From contig NC_083563.1 in NCBI RefSeq assembly GCF_019925205.1, forward strand, positions 11,355,228-11,419,227: a stretch of DNA of 64,000 bases, read 5' to 3'. Both the position numbers and the translations under genes were made by a program. Shown in pieces: positions 40,301 through 52,790 of the stretch. A model generated the notes under the pieces. The model made no database searches. It saw only the letters and a program-made list of their open reading frames with translations, and was not told where the DNA came from. The DNA is from Metopolophium dirhodum (lineage: Eukaryota > Arthropoda > Insecta > Hemiptera > Aphididae). Within the stretch, counting starts at the first letter, position 1. Every line of letters begins with the position of its first letter.

Positions 40301-41085
40301 GACACTAGAACATACTTAAGATATACAAAAACAACCTTAAATAGATTTGATATATGTACCAACTCGAATAAAACTATTTGAATATTAATATCTTGAAAAA
40401 TATAGTAAGACATAATAATATAATATATATAATCATAATTATATAGGTATGGGTAATTATTTTATTAGCCACATAGCCATCTAACAATTTATTATTTTTA
40501 GTTTATTTGATTTTGATTGACATGGTTTAATATCATATGTATTTATTTATCTGCATACACGTCATAATAAAGATAATACATCGGTCACACATATTTACCA
40601 GGCAGCCAAAAGGTTGATGTTTTTATTTTTATAACATATTTTGCGACAATGGATCACGACATTTAAGCATAGATTGATTGATGGTCTTTTCAATTCAAAT
40701 ATTATTTTCTTTGATAGTTTTTTAAACATATTTGATGAAAAAGTGCTTCCAAAATCATTAACATTATCAACCACGTATTTTATTCCAATTTATCTCAAAA
40801 TTATTCAACTTTAAATAATATTTAAACGTAAAGGTTAATATGCATTTTTATTTTTAGTTTTATAATTTGTTTTACATCTCAATTTTTCTTATTATTATAA
40901 TTATTTGGAGTGACGCATAACAAAATCAATCAAGTTTACTTTTAGTTTGTCGCTTGTTGTCTTTTTTTTTTTAAAATAAACACCCGATGAGAATGACGAA
41001 GGAAGCATTTCATTTTATGGTTGTGTCTAACAATTTATACTTAGCATTTAACAAATAACAAAACTTTTTATAATTTACAATATTA
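37336..41085. other. AT-rich stretch without supported gene
   Basis: Mostly AT-rich. A more balanced block lies at 38,040-38,240 and another at 39,220-39,380. A T-rich acceptor-like tract ending TTTTTGCAG at 39561 is followed by a frame open to 39776 (about 71 codons), but no donor or known domain supports an exon. Frames at 39885-40207 overlap on both strands and look accidental. Confidence 0.45.
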
Positions 41086-41122
41086 ATTTATATTGTTTTG
41101 TTTTTGTTTTTCAGGTAAGATT
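41086..41122 (+). other. Candidate recursive (ratchet) splice site
   Basis: A long T-rich tract ends TTTTTCAG at 41114 and is immediately followed by GTAAGAT (41115-41121). A polypyrimidine tract with CAG joined directly to GTAAG is the form of zero-length-exon ratchet points known from very large insect introns, where the upstream exon is joined and the new donor is then re-used. The acceptor half is among the best in the window, and no exon-like sequence lies next to it. This fits the lack of coding exons over tens of kilobases. It implies a host gene transcribed on the plus strand, which the window does not otherwise show. Confidence 0.35.
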
Positions 41123-43326
41123 ATGGCAGAAAATGTAATCATTGAAACAAGTAGTGTCCTGACTTGTATTTTGTAAAGAACTGTTCAAGTGTATTTTAAT
41201 ATTATTTTAAAGCTTGAGTGATATAAATAATACATTAACTGACTGTTTCTAAACTAAGACGTATACGTGAGTCATACTTATTGGTTTTACAATATTTGTT
41301 ATTTTCTTTTGTTTATATGAACATTTATTTTAGATGGAAGAGAGTACTCGAAAAGTTTTTTTAGTACATTCATAGATAGGAAGTCGAGTTTAGATGGTAC
41401 ACTTAAAACGTAATATAATACAGTATTCTCAATACTTTCCTAGAGTATGAGAAAACAACTACCGACAGGTTTCAACTATAAAATATATCCGAAGACATAT
41501 TGTTTTCTTGAAACGTGCAGATTTTGACTCAGCTTTTGAAACATTATTTTTTGTATGCATTGATTTATCACTGTATTTAACTATCGTCGAATAAACCACT
41601 GCTAGTGTTTTCATTGATTGATTGATTTGTGTACTAAATATCCGATTAGGTAATGTATCTTATGATTGCAAAAAAAATAATGCACTTTGAAATGCAGTCG
41701 GAAATAGAAATCACATTAATGAATTAAAAGTAAACTGGAACACACGCAGTATCTATTTATTTTTCAAAAACAAAATCACACTATTCCAAACCATACATTT
41801 GTTAGAAGTTATCTATACGAGCAATGTATAATTATATGTGACAGCCTAAGTAAATACCTTGGGAATGCCTGACCAAGAAGTACTGAAGTTTATGAGAAGT
41901 TCTGTTTAGATATATCTATTATTCTCAAGGGATATTCAAAACCTCAAAATCATATTATATCATTGTAAATACAATAAATTATACTTCATTATTATATCTG
42001 TCCTACATTATTAACAACAATAATTATTTCATGAATCATAAATGTGTTTTGTCAACAAAAAAAATCAAAAACAAGATTAAATACTTTTTGCATACTTACA
42101 GATAAAATCTAATATATAATCTACTGCAGAAAGATTAATTTGTAGACCTTTATGCACGTGAAATGTATGTAAGTCATCGATGTGTGCTGTTGACAAATCA
42201 TTTTTAATTCAAAACTTCAAAAACCATTTGTTGGAATTTAAAATATACATTATCCGCAACAGCCGCTGCACCGTTTCTATGGTGACTATTCGCGTCAGTA
42301 TCGATTTTATGTTGATTAAATGTGTAAATGTGTTCATTAAAATCGGACGAAAAAAAAATTACAATGACAGATGACTGAAAGAAAAGTTTTTATCAGTGTT
42401 CGTCAAAAATAATGCATATCGATACTAAATGAACAATACTAAATGCACGTTACTTTTTTTGTGGGTAAGAATATTATGCAAGAACGCGACTCCCGATGAG
42501 ATGCTCGTCGCACTGACGAACGAGACATTAGACTTAACTCAATGTTTATAACGCCATTGAATTCGTCTAATGTAATAATCAATGAGGGGATAGTTTTATC
42601 GACGGAAATAAGTAAATATACTTATTGAATTGCATAAGTACAAATGTATACTATTATAATATATAAATTGCATGCGGAGCGTTTGCATAAGTACTTCGAC
42701 TACTTAAACCAGAGAAATACCTGCATTAATTTAAACATTAACACCGTCATTGTCATTTTTTTTTCTTTGTAAAAAAACACACTTAAATTATTTTAATCAC
42801 AGAACATTTAGGTGGTACTTAAATTGTATTTACGCATTACCTAACTATCATGGTTATAGAATAATGTTGCAATACACAGATTAGAAAAGGGCACAAATCT
42901 AATTTTAGTAGGTTCTTAATAATATACAGTAGAGCTAAGGAAAATTTCGATTAAGTAAATTAATTTTATTTACAATACTATTTAGTACTTATGAGAACCA
43001 ATAATGGGACCTTTGGGAATTCATACCTATATCAAAAGAAGACTATATTTTTCTTTTTTAAATTGGGTTTAAAAAGTAAAAACATAACAATTATAGATGG
43101 GTCTTTTTTACCATGGGTGTTTCAATTTACTTTTAATTATTTACAAACTTATAATAACATAACCTTCCAAACACACTAATTGCAATTCTACATATACCTA
43201 TTATTGGTACAAAAATATACAAAATATAATATATACAATACATATCAATATTCAATACTACGCATTTTAAGAATTTAAGGTCTCCCTTCACAAATATATT
43301 ATTATTATGCATTATGTAAATATAAT
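41123..43326. other. AT-rich stretch without recognisable gene
   Basis: Short frames only (62-64 codons) with compositional translations. A more balanced block at 42,470-42,600 contains an inverted pair ACATTAGAC / GTCTAATGT. No RNA gene or bounded element recognised. Confidence 0.45.
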
Positions 43327-43440
43327 CAGTGCCGGCCCCAGGGATGTACGAACAGTGCCTGGGCTTCGTAGTTTAGTGGGACGCCACCGCATTTTGTCAT
43401 CCCGCATAATTATTCATATATTACATTAAAAAAAATGAAT
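43327..43440 (+). mobile_element. Lone hAT-like terminus
   Basis: CAGTGCCGGCCCCAGGG at 43327-43343 followed by GTGCCTGGGC is the kind of end carried by many insect hAT transposons. I could not find the matching inverted end in the following several hundred bases, nor a target duplication. It is best read as a truncated or rearranged copy. The sequence beyond about 43,440 is AT-rich and unassigned. Confidence 0.45.
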
Positions 43441-44449
43441 GATTATATATTAATAATTATTTATACTGCTGCGAAATCAAAATATTAATGTAATTGTATT
43501 AAAGTGAAAATGTATGGGATCAAAAACTATATTAATACTATTTTTTAAAACCATAATTAAATAATTGTAAATTTATTTGAAAATATCTATTTATTTACCA
43601 ATATAAGATATTCAGTGACTTAAATTGTTTAACAATCGAAATAACTGTCCACCGAGAGTTTCACGCATACGAATGATAGTTGTATCGGTCGTGAAGCACA
43701 ATATCCCCTCTCATGTATTCGACTTTTGGTATGTACGACGAGAGCACAAAAACATCCCGTCGTACCAAGCGTATATCCAGACGGCACAGCCTATTATAAT
43801 ATTATAATTAAGGCAAGAGACTTCATGCCCTAAAAAACCTTCAAATACGCATTTATTTAAGCCCTAAAAAATGACTAAACATGCCCTTAAAATATGCACA
43901 GTATAATATAATATGCATTAAACACCGAAACATTTGTATACGATATAAATCATATTAGACAGTTTTTGTTAGTAAAATCATAAATTGTTGTTATTAAAAA
44001 ATGTACATGTTAACTTACGTTTGGGAAGACTAGAACGTACAGCAATAACCATAGATAATACATATCAAAGAATATAACATTGACCAACTGACACGGTGAC
44101 ACCGATTGATTAATGGTATCCCGCTGGCCGTGACCCATATAAGAATCCTCGATCATACAATACAGGCATGGAGTCTGTGTGTAGATAAAATGATTTCAGC
44201 GGATCATAATTTCAACTATAAATGGATATAAATCGGAAAAAATCAAAAGTATACCTATGCACATAAAATGCATGTATAAAAAAACATATGAAAAAAAATT
44301 AGTACCTATTGACTCGTGGTATTATTGAACGAATCTCTATAATTTCACTCATACACCTATATAGGCGTGTTTTGAATGAATATTAGAAAACATGCAAACT
44401 CCTATAGCCTTCATAGCCTCAATATGATCATCATAACAATCACTACGAA
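43441..44449. other. Mixed stretch, no gene supported
   Basis: A block of balanced composition at 43,625-43,790 holds a 60-codon plus frame without a recognisable domain. Another at 44,090-44,190 includes GATTGATTAATGG, a homeodomain-like word. The rest is AT-rich. Confidence 0.4.
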
Positions 44450-44850
44450 ATCACGTGACCCTGTATAGCTGGTACCCGGTGGGGAAAATTCATGGGACGC
44501 TGTCCGCGGCCGGTAGGACGCAACGGGAACGACGCGTTTTTCGTTCTGCGCACTCCTATAAACTCTCACTGGACGCCGTCTGAACCACTGCGCAGAGTAT
44601 CTACATTATAAAATAGGAATGCGCAGTAGCCTTTTAGAAACAGCAGTTTTCATACTAATTTTAATCAAACAAAAAAAAATTATACTCATTCGCGTATTTT
44701 CATTTTGAATTTATAATAAAATGTAAATCTATTTTATCCGTGCTACAGATGCGGTAAAAGCGGGTAGTTTACCGATAAGCACGTGCATCGCCGTACCGGA
44801 GCAGTCACGTTATAGATTCAATGTTATTATAAAATATGCACGTATATACA
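44450..44850. other. CpG-rich islet with inverted CTGCGCA words
   Basis: CpG is dense at 44,480-44,570. CTGCGCA (near 44,547 and 44,588) and TGCGCAG (near 44,592 and 44,621) occur in both orientations, suggesting the edge of an old inverted-repeat element or a regulatory block. No coding signal. Confidence 0.3.
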
Positions 44851-46374
44851 AAATTTCCGATCGATTGACATAACATACGAAAGATTCGTACACGGATAAA
44901 TCACTTAAGCGCCCTCGGCGAAATAAATATTACATATTTATAAAAGCTACTGCGGCTTTTGTCGTGTCTGACATCTATACGTTTTAAAATACATAATACA
45001 GGTGTACGTAAATCGTAAATATTGATTGTGTCGGAAAAATATAATATAAGTACTGATTTTCATACACGGTATAGTAATTATATTATTACATACTCGGTTG
45101 TATATTATACAGTGGAAAAACATTAAGAACGTTTATCCGCACTAATCACGCATAACTAATAATAATGATATTATTCTAAATTGGTTTGGCGAATACGTCG
45201 ACTGAAAGAACAACAACTTCTGTTAGATAATAAATTATTGTTTTTTTTTTATGAAACGAAATTATGTGTTTTTTAAGATTTCAAAATGATTGAAAACCGT
45301 GTAGGTTTATAGGTAGCGGTGATGCGATCATTGTGACATTGTGCCCATTGAAGGTTATGCTTCTTAGTTCTTATTATTATTATTCGATTTTAGTGGATCA
45401 TGGGACACGGAATCATAACGGTTTTTTGGTTCATTGGATCTTATAATACTATTGTTATGTGAATATGTGATTGATTTGTATGGTTACCATTAAATATTAT
45501 AAATATGCGTTTATATTCATTAAAATAGTATATTTACTATTTTTTTATTCAAGAATTTTAATCGTTAATATGTATTTGGTTATTGTTATGCACATAACAT
45601 TATGTACATACTTTTTAATTTCCTTAAGTGTATTTGAACATTAAAAAGCATATACGTAATTAAAAATTTAGTATGCTATTATGCGTAACATTCTAATGTT
45701 ATTTTGGTGGTTGAGAAGTTTATGGTATCATTCATCGGGAGGGTACGTTTTCATTTTGAAAATTTATCGCTGTTTACGATACACTGAGAGGAAATATATA
45801 TATTATATATATATATGTATATGTTTTTAATTAAAAAAAAAACTTTGTTGATTAAGTCAATTTCTGTAAAATTACCTAGCTATAAATTATATTTCCGTAC
45901 ACACATAATATTTATGCTTTAGTGCTTTATGCTATAACAATAATAATAATAAAAAATGCGTTGACTCTTCATCCGCGTATATAGATATTTTAATACGTAC
46001 CTACTTCAGATGACTTAATGTAATATTTTAATAAGATAATTAAACAATAACAATAAAAGTATAAAATATATTTACAGAATATTATTATATACAGCCATAT
46101 AGGTACAAAATAAACGTAACAAACGCGGTTCCTTTGGAGGGAAAACTAATAACGAATTCGATCTAAAAATACTTGGAATACTTGAAATATCGAAACAGAA
46201 CAAACCGATTATATTCACATGGTCAAAATATAAACGTTATTTGGAAAGTTTAATGTTTGACCGCGTCCGAAAAATGTTAGTGAAATATACCAATAATGGT
46301 GCTGCTGAAACCTTCACTTGGTTCGAAATACACCGAGAAACGTATGCCGAGAAACTCTGAGATAACACGAACAC
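44851..46374. other. AT-rich stretch without recognisable gene
   Basis: AT-rich, with a TA run near 45,796-45,818. A more balanced block lies at 46,120-46,370. Nothing assigned. Confidence 0.45.
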
Positions 46375-46424
46375 GCGTTTGATCATATAGATATTATAAG
46401 ACTTATAATATCTATGCGTTTGAT
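46375..46424. repeat. 32-bp palindromic insertion flanked by 9-bp direct repeats
   Basis: GCGTTTGAT occurs at 46375-46383 and 46416-46424. Between them lies a near-perfect hairpin, ATAGATATTATAAG and its exact complement around one base (46387-46415). This may be a tiny insertion, a transposon footprint or a template-switch mutation. Confidence 0.6.
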
Positions 46425-46909
46425 TTGTGTCGTTTGGTTTCTTCGTTTGTGACTTGTGTGGCCATAGGTGTGATATGAAACCTATTTATACGGAATACCG
46501 AAAAACCATACCTTATATTATTACGTTAAACATAATATTTTCGTTGCGTTTCGGTAGAAGACTATCGAAGTCTTCAGCATTTCAAATTAGTACTTTCTAA
46601 ACTATGGGTAACTAGACTGAAAAAATAATGTCAATCATCAGTTTTTAGATTTTAACCCAACTTTAAATTGTTACAAAACTTTAACCAGTGTTACTTTTGG
46701 AATAGGAATTGAAAACGATATCTATAGATTATCATCATTGTCGACAAATATTGAAGACGCTTTTGAATCGGAACGACATTCGTTGTTTCAATAATATATA
46801 TATTAGAGAGAGCAGTTGTACGTAGATTTATTTTTTTTTACAACATGTATTGTCTTATAAGCGCAGTTTTCATGTTTAACGACAGGTGAATCAACAGCGA
46901 CGACTTACT
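46425..46909. other. Mixed stretch, nothing recognised
   Basis: Moderately AT-rich sequence upstream of the CpG-rich region. No gene recognised. Confidence 0.45.
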
Positions 46910-47830
46910 AATGACACGATTAGTATCTCGCGTGCGTGTCTCGTTAAATGGAGCACTCCGTAGTCCGCACTCGTATCAATCATTGTCTCTCTTATTTATA
47001 ATATACGCTCGTCGAGATCACCGCGACACGACACACGACGACCGGTAAACTATAGTAAGACGCGTGCGCGCGCAGCACACCGAAAATAACACGTGTGACG
47101 ACCGATGGTGGTGTTAAGATAATATTATTATAATGTGTTTTGAATATTCAGCACGAATGACTTTTAACCGTATAGTTGCGTGCAGTTTACGTACGTTTAC
47201 CCACCCACTATTATGTGCATTCGGAATCGCTGACTTGACTTCAGCGAGAGTTTTGCAATTACGCCGACAGTTTACATTTGTCTTGCGCGCGGCACATATT
47301 ATTATACAGTTTTCGACTTTGGTCGATACCGACCCGCGAAAAGTTGAGTGGCACTCGCATCGACACTACGTAGGTAAACCTAACAGCTACCACGGTCGCG
47401 GCGGTGTTCGACTCCAAAAACGTATTGCCGATTGTTTAAGTTTTGACTACTTGAGGGATTATTTGTGTTGGCCGCTGAACGATTAATAATCATGCTGGTT
47501 ACGAGGCCGGGCGAGGGTGAGAACACCACGCGTTCGCAGGTGAACGCCAACGGGGTGGGTGGGGCGGTAGTTGATGTAAAAATGAAGAGAAAAATAAGGC
47601 AGCCGACAGCAAAACGTTTTCGAAATAATTATTACGAAATTAACAATGACTTATACAGACGACGTGTTTTCGGAGCTCACCGTGAATACCTAACCCTATA
47701 TTTTACCGACTGCGCTCTCCCGAAAAAAACGGCGGCATCGACATGCCCTGCTGACTGGCTGAATAAAATTACGATCGCAATGCTATCGACCTTCCGTCGG
47801 CCAGAAACGAAATTGTAGATAATCGACACC
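46910..47830 (+). promoter_or_regulatory. CpG-rich region, best candidate promoter / first exon
   Basis: About 900 bases in which CpG is much more frequent than anywhere nearby, including a GCGTGCGCGCGCAG tract near 47,060. GTGCAGTTTACG near 47,179 resembles an arthropod initiator. Two adjoining plus-strand frames of 117 codons each lie here (47133-47486 and 47465-47818). Neither shows a known domain over its whole length. Inside the second, an ATG at 47492 opens 16 codons (MLVTRPGEGENTTRSQ) that end exactly at CAG|GTGAAC (47539/47540), a fair donor site. That would make a short first coding exon in phase 0. Downstream the sequence returns to AT-rich DNA, as expected of a long first intron. 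The product cannot be named. Confidence 0.35.
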
Positions 47831-50150
47831 ACTTTTGCGTGAAAAATGTACTCGTTCAGTTTTCCATTGCTCTAAACAGTGTTGTATAGTCACTATAGCT
47901 GTTTTTATCGAGTTCGATGAAAGTTTAACAAGTCGTTAAACATTTTTATAATATAACGAACGATGAGCTTATTGATAAATGTGACGAATTTTTTATTGTG
48001 GCATATACACCAGACGTCATAAACTCTAATATATTATGTACATTAAATATACCTGTAGTTCTAGACCATAATACTCGTTCGTTATAACATTATTACCGGG
48101 GCACTGGATTTAAATGCAAAAAGCATTTTTTGTACTTGGTTCTCTGAATCGTTGCTTTTCTAGTACACAATTCGTTATTATCCACCAAGAATCTAAAAAA
48201 GAAAAATTGTTTTCAATTACATTATACATAATATTATGCATTTGTTGAACATTTTCGATATGATATTTATTAAACGTTTTTGTGATTTATAAAGAATTTT
48301 TTTTGCATTAATGGAAATTAGTATTGACGTTGTATTTAGTATAATATATAAAAAAAATAATAATTTAAATTAGTGCACATGAATTGACATCAAAAACAAG
48401 ATAATCATATTAAGACATTATATCTGCTATTGACAACCCGCATTGTCCAACGACCGTTAATTGTCGAACTATCGTGTCATTTGCGATTAACAATCATTAA
48501 ATAGAACGTAATATATTAACTGTATGACATAAACATATTATTTTTTTTAAATTTTTATACTTTTAGTGCGTTTGCTGTGCATTACCTCGATTTTTTAGGA
48601 TATTATTACTTTATGGTATTGTTTTGTGAATATTTCAACGAACTAAAATAAATTGAAGTTTAGTTGCCAAAAAAATTTTATAAATAATGATTATCCGCGA
48701 TTCTGGCCCAACTTGTAGACTTGCAACTGACTTAGAATTGTCTTAATTGGTCAATTTCAAGGAATCGTAATAATAAAAATATAAAGAAACCCCGCCGTAG
48801 CAACACGCCGTAGAGGTAATCACGTAACTATTCTCGAAAAAAAAAAAGATTTTCCTATTGTATTTTTGTTTATAATCGTGAGTTTATTCTTTATCAAACA
48901 ATAAAATAATTCATAATATTATAGACAATTTATTATATTTAAACCTATATAGTATTATACAATATTGTTAGTGGATCAATCAACATTTTAACAAAATTGT
49001 GACTTTTGAGGTATAATTAGTGGGAAACATCAAACAGTTTCCAATGAACCATACCACTATATTTCAGTACATTATAATTTATTGTAGATAGTTCGATCAA
49101 AGTGAAAATTAAACGTGATTCTGTTTTGATTTAACTAGGTCTATAGAATAAGAATGATGATTTATTATTTAGCTTGAACAATAATCACAAAATTAAATGA
49201 ATTATAATATTATATATTTTATTGTTGAATACACGACGTATAATATAATAGTGTATAAACTATTCCAATGAAAATTCAACGTTGCGTTTCGACATGAGTA
49301 ATTTAATTTTAAGTACAAATATGCAGAATTCAAGTAATTATACTTTACTAGTAAAACCTTAAATCATATACTATGGATGTAGCCACAGTGTATTATTTTG
49401 TTTCCGATATTAGCGACGAGTCTCTGGGCTACGGGATCGATTTGCGCATGCGCGATGCAACTCCTCGCATAATTATCGATGGGTTACTATCACAGAATTA
49501 ATCTAAATCTTAGCTCGTGGTTAATTATATTATTATAATAATTATTGTTTTATTATAATAGGCATTAAACTATTTTATTTGAAACATAATAATTTTATGG
49601 TGATTTGATAACAAATAAGGTACGTATCTGTGAATAAATATGCAATAAGCGGCGTCACGCAAGCGCATTTAAATTAATATTAAGCTATTTATACAATAAT
49701 AGTATAATACTACATTACCACGAACCTACTCACTATATTCTACGTTATATTGAAATTGAAGCCAATACTGTAGGTAGAAATGTAATGTAATATGCAATAA
49801 TATTATAATAATTATAATATAACGTTAGCGATTTGTTGTTGGAATTAGTCAAACCACGTACCGCGTTACTAATAGAAAAATAAATTACAGCAGTAACCAT
49901 AAATAGAAATATAGATGGCCTATCTCTGCTCATAATAATTTGTATAATTATTTGTAATTGAATTCAAATTAAACCCATCCATCGATTCGTCATTACATCG
50001 ATATACTCGATGACGAGGTAAACTCAACAAACTATACAGCAGACCGGATTCCCCGAGGCTTTTTATTTTGATATTATTACGTTATTTTTCCTATTTTTCT
50101 TAAATTGTATTCATTTTAAATGGTTCAATTTAATGACATTTTCGTTTACT
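47831..50150. other. AT-rich stretch without recognisable gene
   Basis: AT-rich. A balanced block at 49,380-49,490 includes the palindromic TGCGCATGCGC near 49,443. No gene, RNA or bounded element recognised. Confidence 0.5.
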
Positions 50151-50157
50151 TTTTAAG

Positions 50158-50315
50158 GCGGAAACATTGATTTAATTATAGATACTATGTCAAACACTGA
50201 AATCGTAAACACACAAATCGAATACAAAAGAAAAGAAATCGTTTACGATAACGGTGAAAACTACATGCTGATCTTAATAAAATCAAAACATTTTCTTGTA
50301 AACTTACTGCGTTAA
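50158..50315 (+). other. Short frame with coding-like codon use after an acceptor-like AAG
   Basis: From 50187 an ATG opens 42 codons (starting MSNTEIVNTQIEYKRKEIVY) to a stop at 50313. The same frame is open back to just after a T-rich tract ending TTTTTAAG at 50157. The first 30 codons are rich in GAA, AAC, ATC, GTT and TAC rather than the poly-I/Y/N mix usual in this window. No family is recognised and no donor is obvious. It could be a small exon, a remnant or chance. Confidence 0.2.
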
Positions 50316-52080
50316 AATATATTATCATATGTTGTTGTAATCATCCAAACCTCCCAATCGATGGTTGTACAATTTGTAATTACCTAAATATTTACAGATT
50401 TATGAAAGAGTTCAGTAAAGGATAACTATAATATTATTATGTTCCAGTTGAGTTTTAAACATTATGGTGGATTACTGGAGCTATGAATACTTTTTAGATT
50501 GGATATGGAAGTTTTTTGGTAACTGTGAAGTTTTTTGAACAGTTTAAAATAAGTTCTTTTGGATTCCCCTAAAAAATGTCTGCGTATTTTATTGTTTTTC
50601 TTTTCTTTACCTCTTTTATTTTCTTTCAAACTATAAATAAAAAAACAAATTAAAGAGCTAGAAGTTCATCTATAATTAATGGCTTTCTCAAATTTTTTCA
50701 AAATATTATACCTATACTAAAAAAAAAAAAATTAAAAAAACAGAATAACAATATATTAAAGTCTGCGTGATGTTTATGAACATTGTGAATTATTCTGAAA
50801 TTTAAAAAAAAAAAAAAATGTTATTTCAAAGTAATGTGCAATTTCTTACAGTTAGGAAGTAGACGATTAGACAAATATCAAATATATTAAAATATGCAAA
50901 GACAAATAATCAGGATTTGGGTTTTGGATCCTTAGCTAGGTTCACTAACCTCGTGCCAAGTTATGGAATGAAAGAAACTATCTGCTATTACATCCAAAAA
51001 AGATTAAATCGAATAAAAACGTGATTATTGGAATCTTTTGAAAACCACTGAGAAAAAATCATTATTTCATGTTATATCCATCGTAGACTCGATTTCGAAT
51101 TGATAGATAAGATTATTGGCAAGTGACACAAGCTTGAACTTTTTAGTCTTTTTCCACAAAAGTGTTTCTAGAAAATCACAATTATCTTAATGAAATCAAT
51201 ACAGTGATTGATGCATTATTCAATAGATCTAAAACTATATATTAGTTATTATTTATTTATTAGTTTTTTATTTAGTCATCAAATAAGTATAGACTCGTAT
51301 AATATTATCGTTTTCTAGCAATGTTTTCAACGATGTTCTTCCCTTATTTTCTTCCCAAATAGTAAAACCCAATAATATTAAATTACTTTAAAGTTATCCC
51401 AAGGTTTTTATTTGGTCTTTAGTCGGTTGGAAGGAATGTTATTTTTGTAAGACATTTGTACTTTGATGATTTATCTTTGATAAAAGCTGGTTTCATCAAT
51501 ACTAGACATTTTTTTTATCTTTTTTCAAGAACGGAAATAATACCACCGTAATTAATGGAAAAAAAATAATTTAAAAGTTCGATTTAAAATTTCTAATTAA
51601 TATGATAACTTTATATGAACTTGAGTTTTAATTCATTTGTTAATATTAATAATAAATAATCATATTTTTTGAAGTAACTACATTAATTGTTTGTATAGTT
51701 CTAATAAAGTTTAAAAATAAAACATTACAATAGGAGTTGGGAACTTATCCGTCAAAAATTAACAATAAGTCAATTATGTAGGTATTATAGTACCTGGTAG
51801 GTGCTTGAATAAAAACGTATCACGAATGTTCTACTTAGGAAATTAAAATAGTTATATTCTATGAAATAGTATCATAAAATTATATTTTTTTAAATGTATG
51901 CACCTGTCAAATGATTTTATATTACCTATTCAATAATTTTATCTAATTACCAATAGGTACTACTTATTTTTTTTATTTAATGCTATAGCTATAGTTAATA
52001 ATGTTATTATATAAGATAAAGATGTAATATTTGACTTGAAATACTATAGAATGTTTCAGCTACATAATAATATAAAAAAA
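50316..52080. other. AT-rich stretch without recognisable gene
   Basis: AT-rich with poly-A tracts near 50,722 and 50,804. A slightly more balanced block at 50,910-51,130 has no recognisable coding or repeat content. Confidence 0.5.
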
Positions 52081-52724
52081 GTGGGCAAGTGAATGTCGCT
52101 ATGCTGTACAGTAGGTTACAACTTACAAGTACAGCGACCTACTTGTAATGGATGGTGTTAAATTTGAATTCAATGATATAATATTATTGTATAAGAAAAA
52201 CGATTCTGAGCGCAAACGGCCAGTCAGCCTGTGATATTACTAAGTAGCTATATTTGATGATATTATTGTTATAAAAGTAATTTATATATTTACCTATTTA
52301 CGTGGATCCTTGTTTTAAATTTTCAATCCTTAGCTATAAAAGTTGAACAATTTATACATTTTTAACTCAAAACAATTATTACATTTTAAATTTGAAACAT
52401 TTTGTCAACATTTGAACTTTAAGTGCTTATAAAATAAAATTGTACTTATGCATTTTTAATATTTTTGAACTGTTATTGTAACAATATATCAAGAGCCTTG
52501 CATTAAATTTTCACGCTTTTTTACCAAACAAATAAAATTTTATTTATATTTATAGAAATAAAACTAAAACAATTTAAAACTGACAATGTCCGCAAACAGC
52601 TCATAAAGAGTCAAAATATTTTCAAAATGTTATGGTTTATAGAAAATAAAAATATAAACATTTAGTAAAATGTTCGTGTATATCTACACTTATTCATTTT
52701 TGAATAACGATAAAATAACAAAAA
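52081..52724 (+). repeat. Copy (C) of the dispersed family, interrupted by a SINE head
   Basis: It starts GTGGGCAAGTGAATGTCGCT and contains ATTTGAATTCAATGATATAA and AAAAACGATTCTGAGCG (core at 52202-52212). The interior shares TTGCATTAAATTTTCA and AAAATAACAAAA with the long copy at 11.7-13.15 kb. The match to that copy breaks where a run of six Gs and a tRNA-like head begin (52725). No matching right end follows, so this copy is incomplete. Confidence 0.65.
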
Positions 52725-52790
52725 GGGGGGTCGGAGTGGCCGAGCGGACTAAGGCGGGATTTTCTTCGGGCAAGTCACGGTAATTGTTTG
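52725..52790 (+). mobile_element. SINE fragment: tRNA-like head with pol III A box
   Basis: GGGGGG at 52725-52730 is followed by TCGGAGTGGCCGAGCGG; TGGCCGAGCGG (52737-52747) is a textbook RNA polymerase III A box. The start matches the complete SINE at 62.46-62.80 kb (GGGGGG then ACGAGGTGGCCGAGCGG). The A box is followed by ACTAAGGCG, as in serine/leucine tRNAs. No B box follows at the expected spacing, so this is neither a functional tRNA nor a full SINE. Only the 5' end is present, unusual since retroposed copies normally lose the 5' end. Confidence 0.7.

Noticed and set aside
42394..42404. CAGTGTTCGTC as a possible hAT end
   Set aside because: No inverted partner or 8-bp duplication was found.
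52725..52790. tRNA gene
   Set aside because: Only the 5' half is present; no B box follows.
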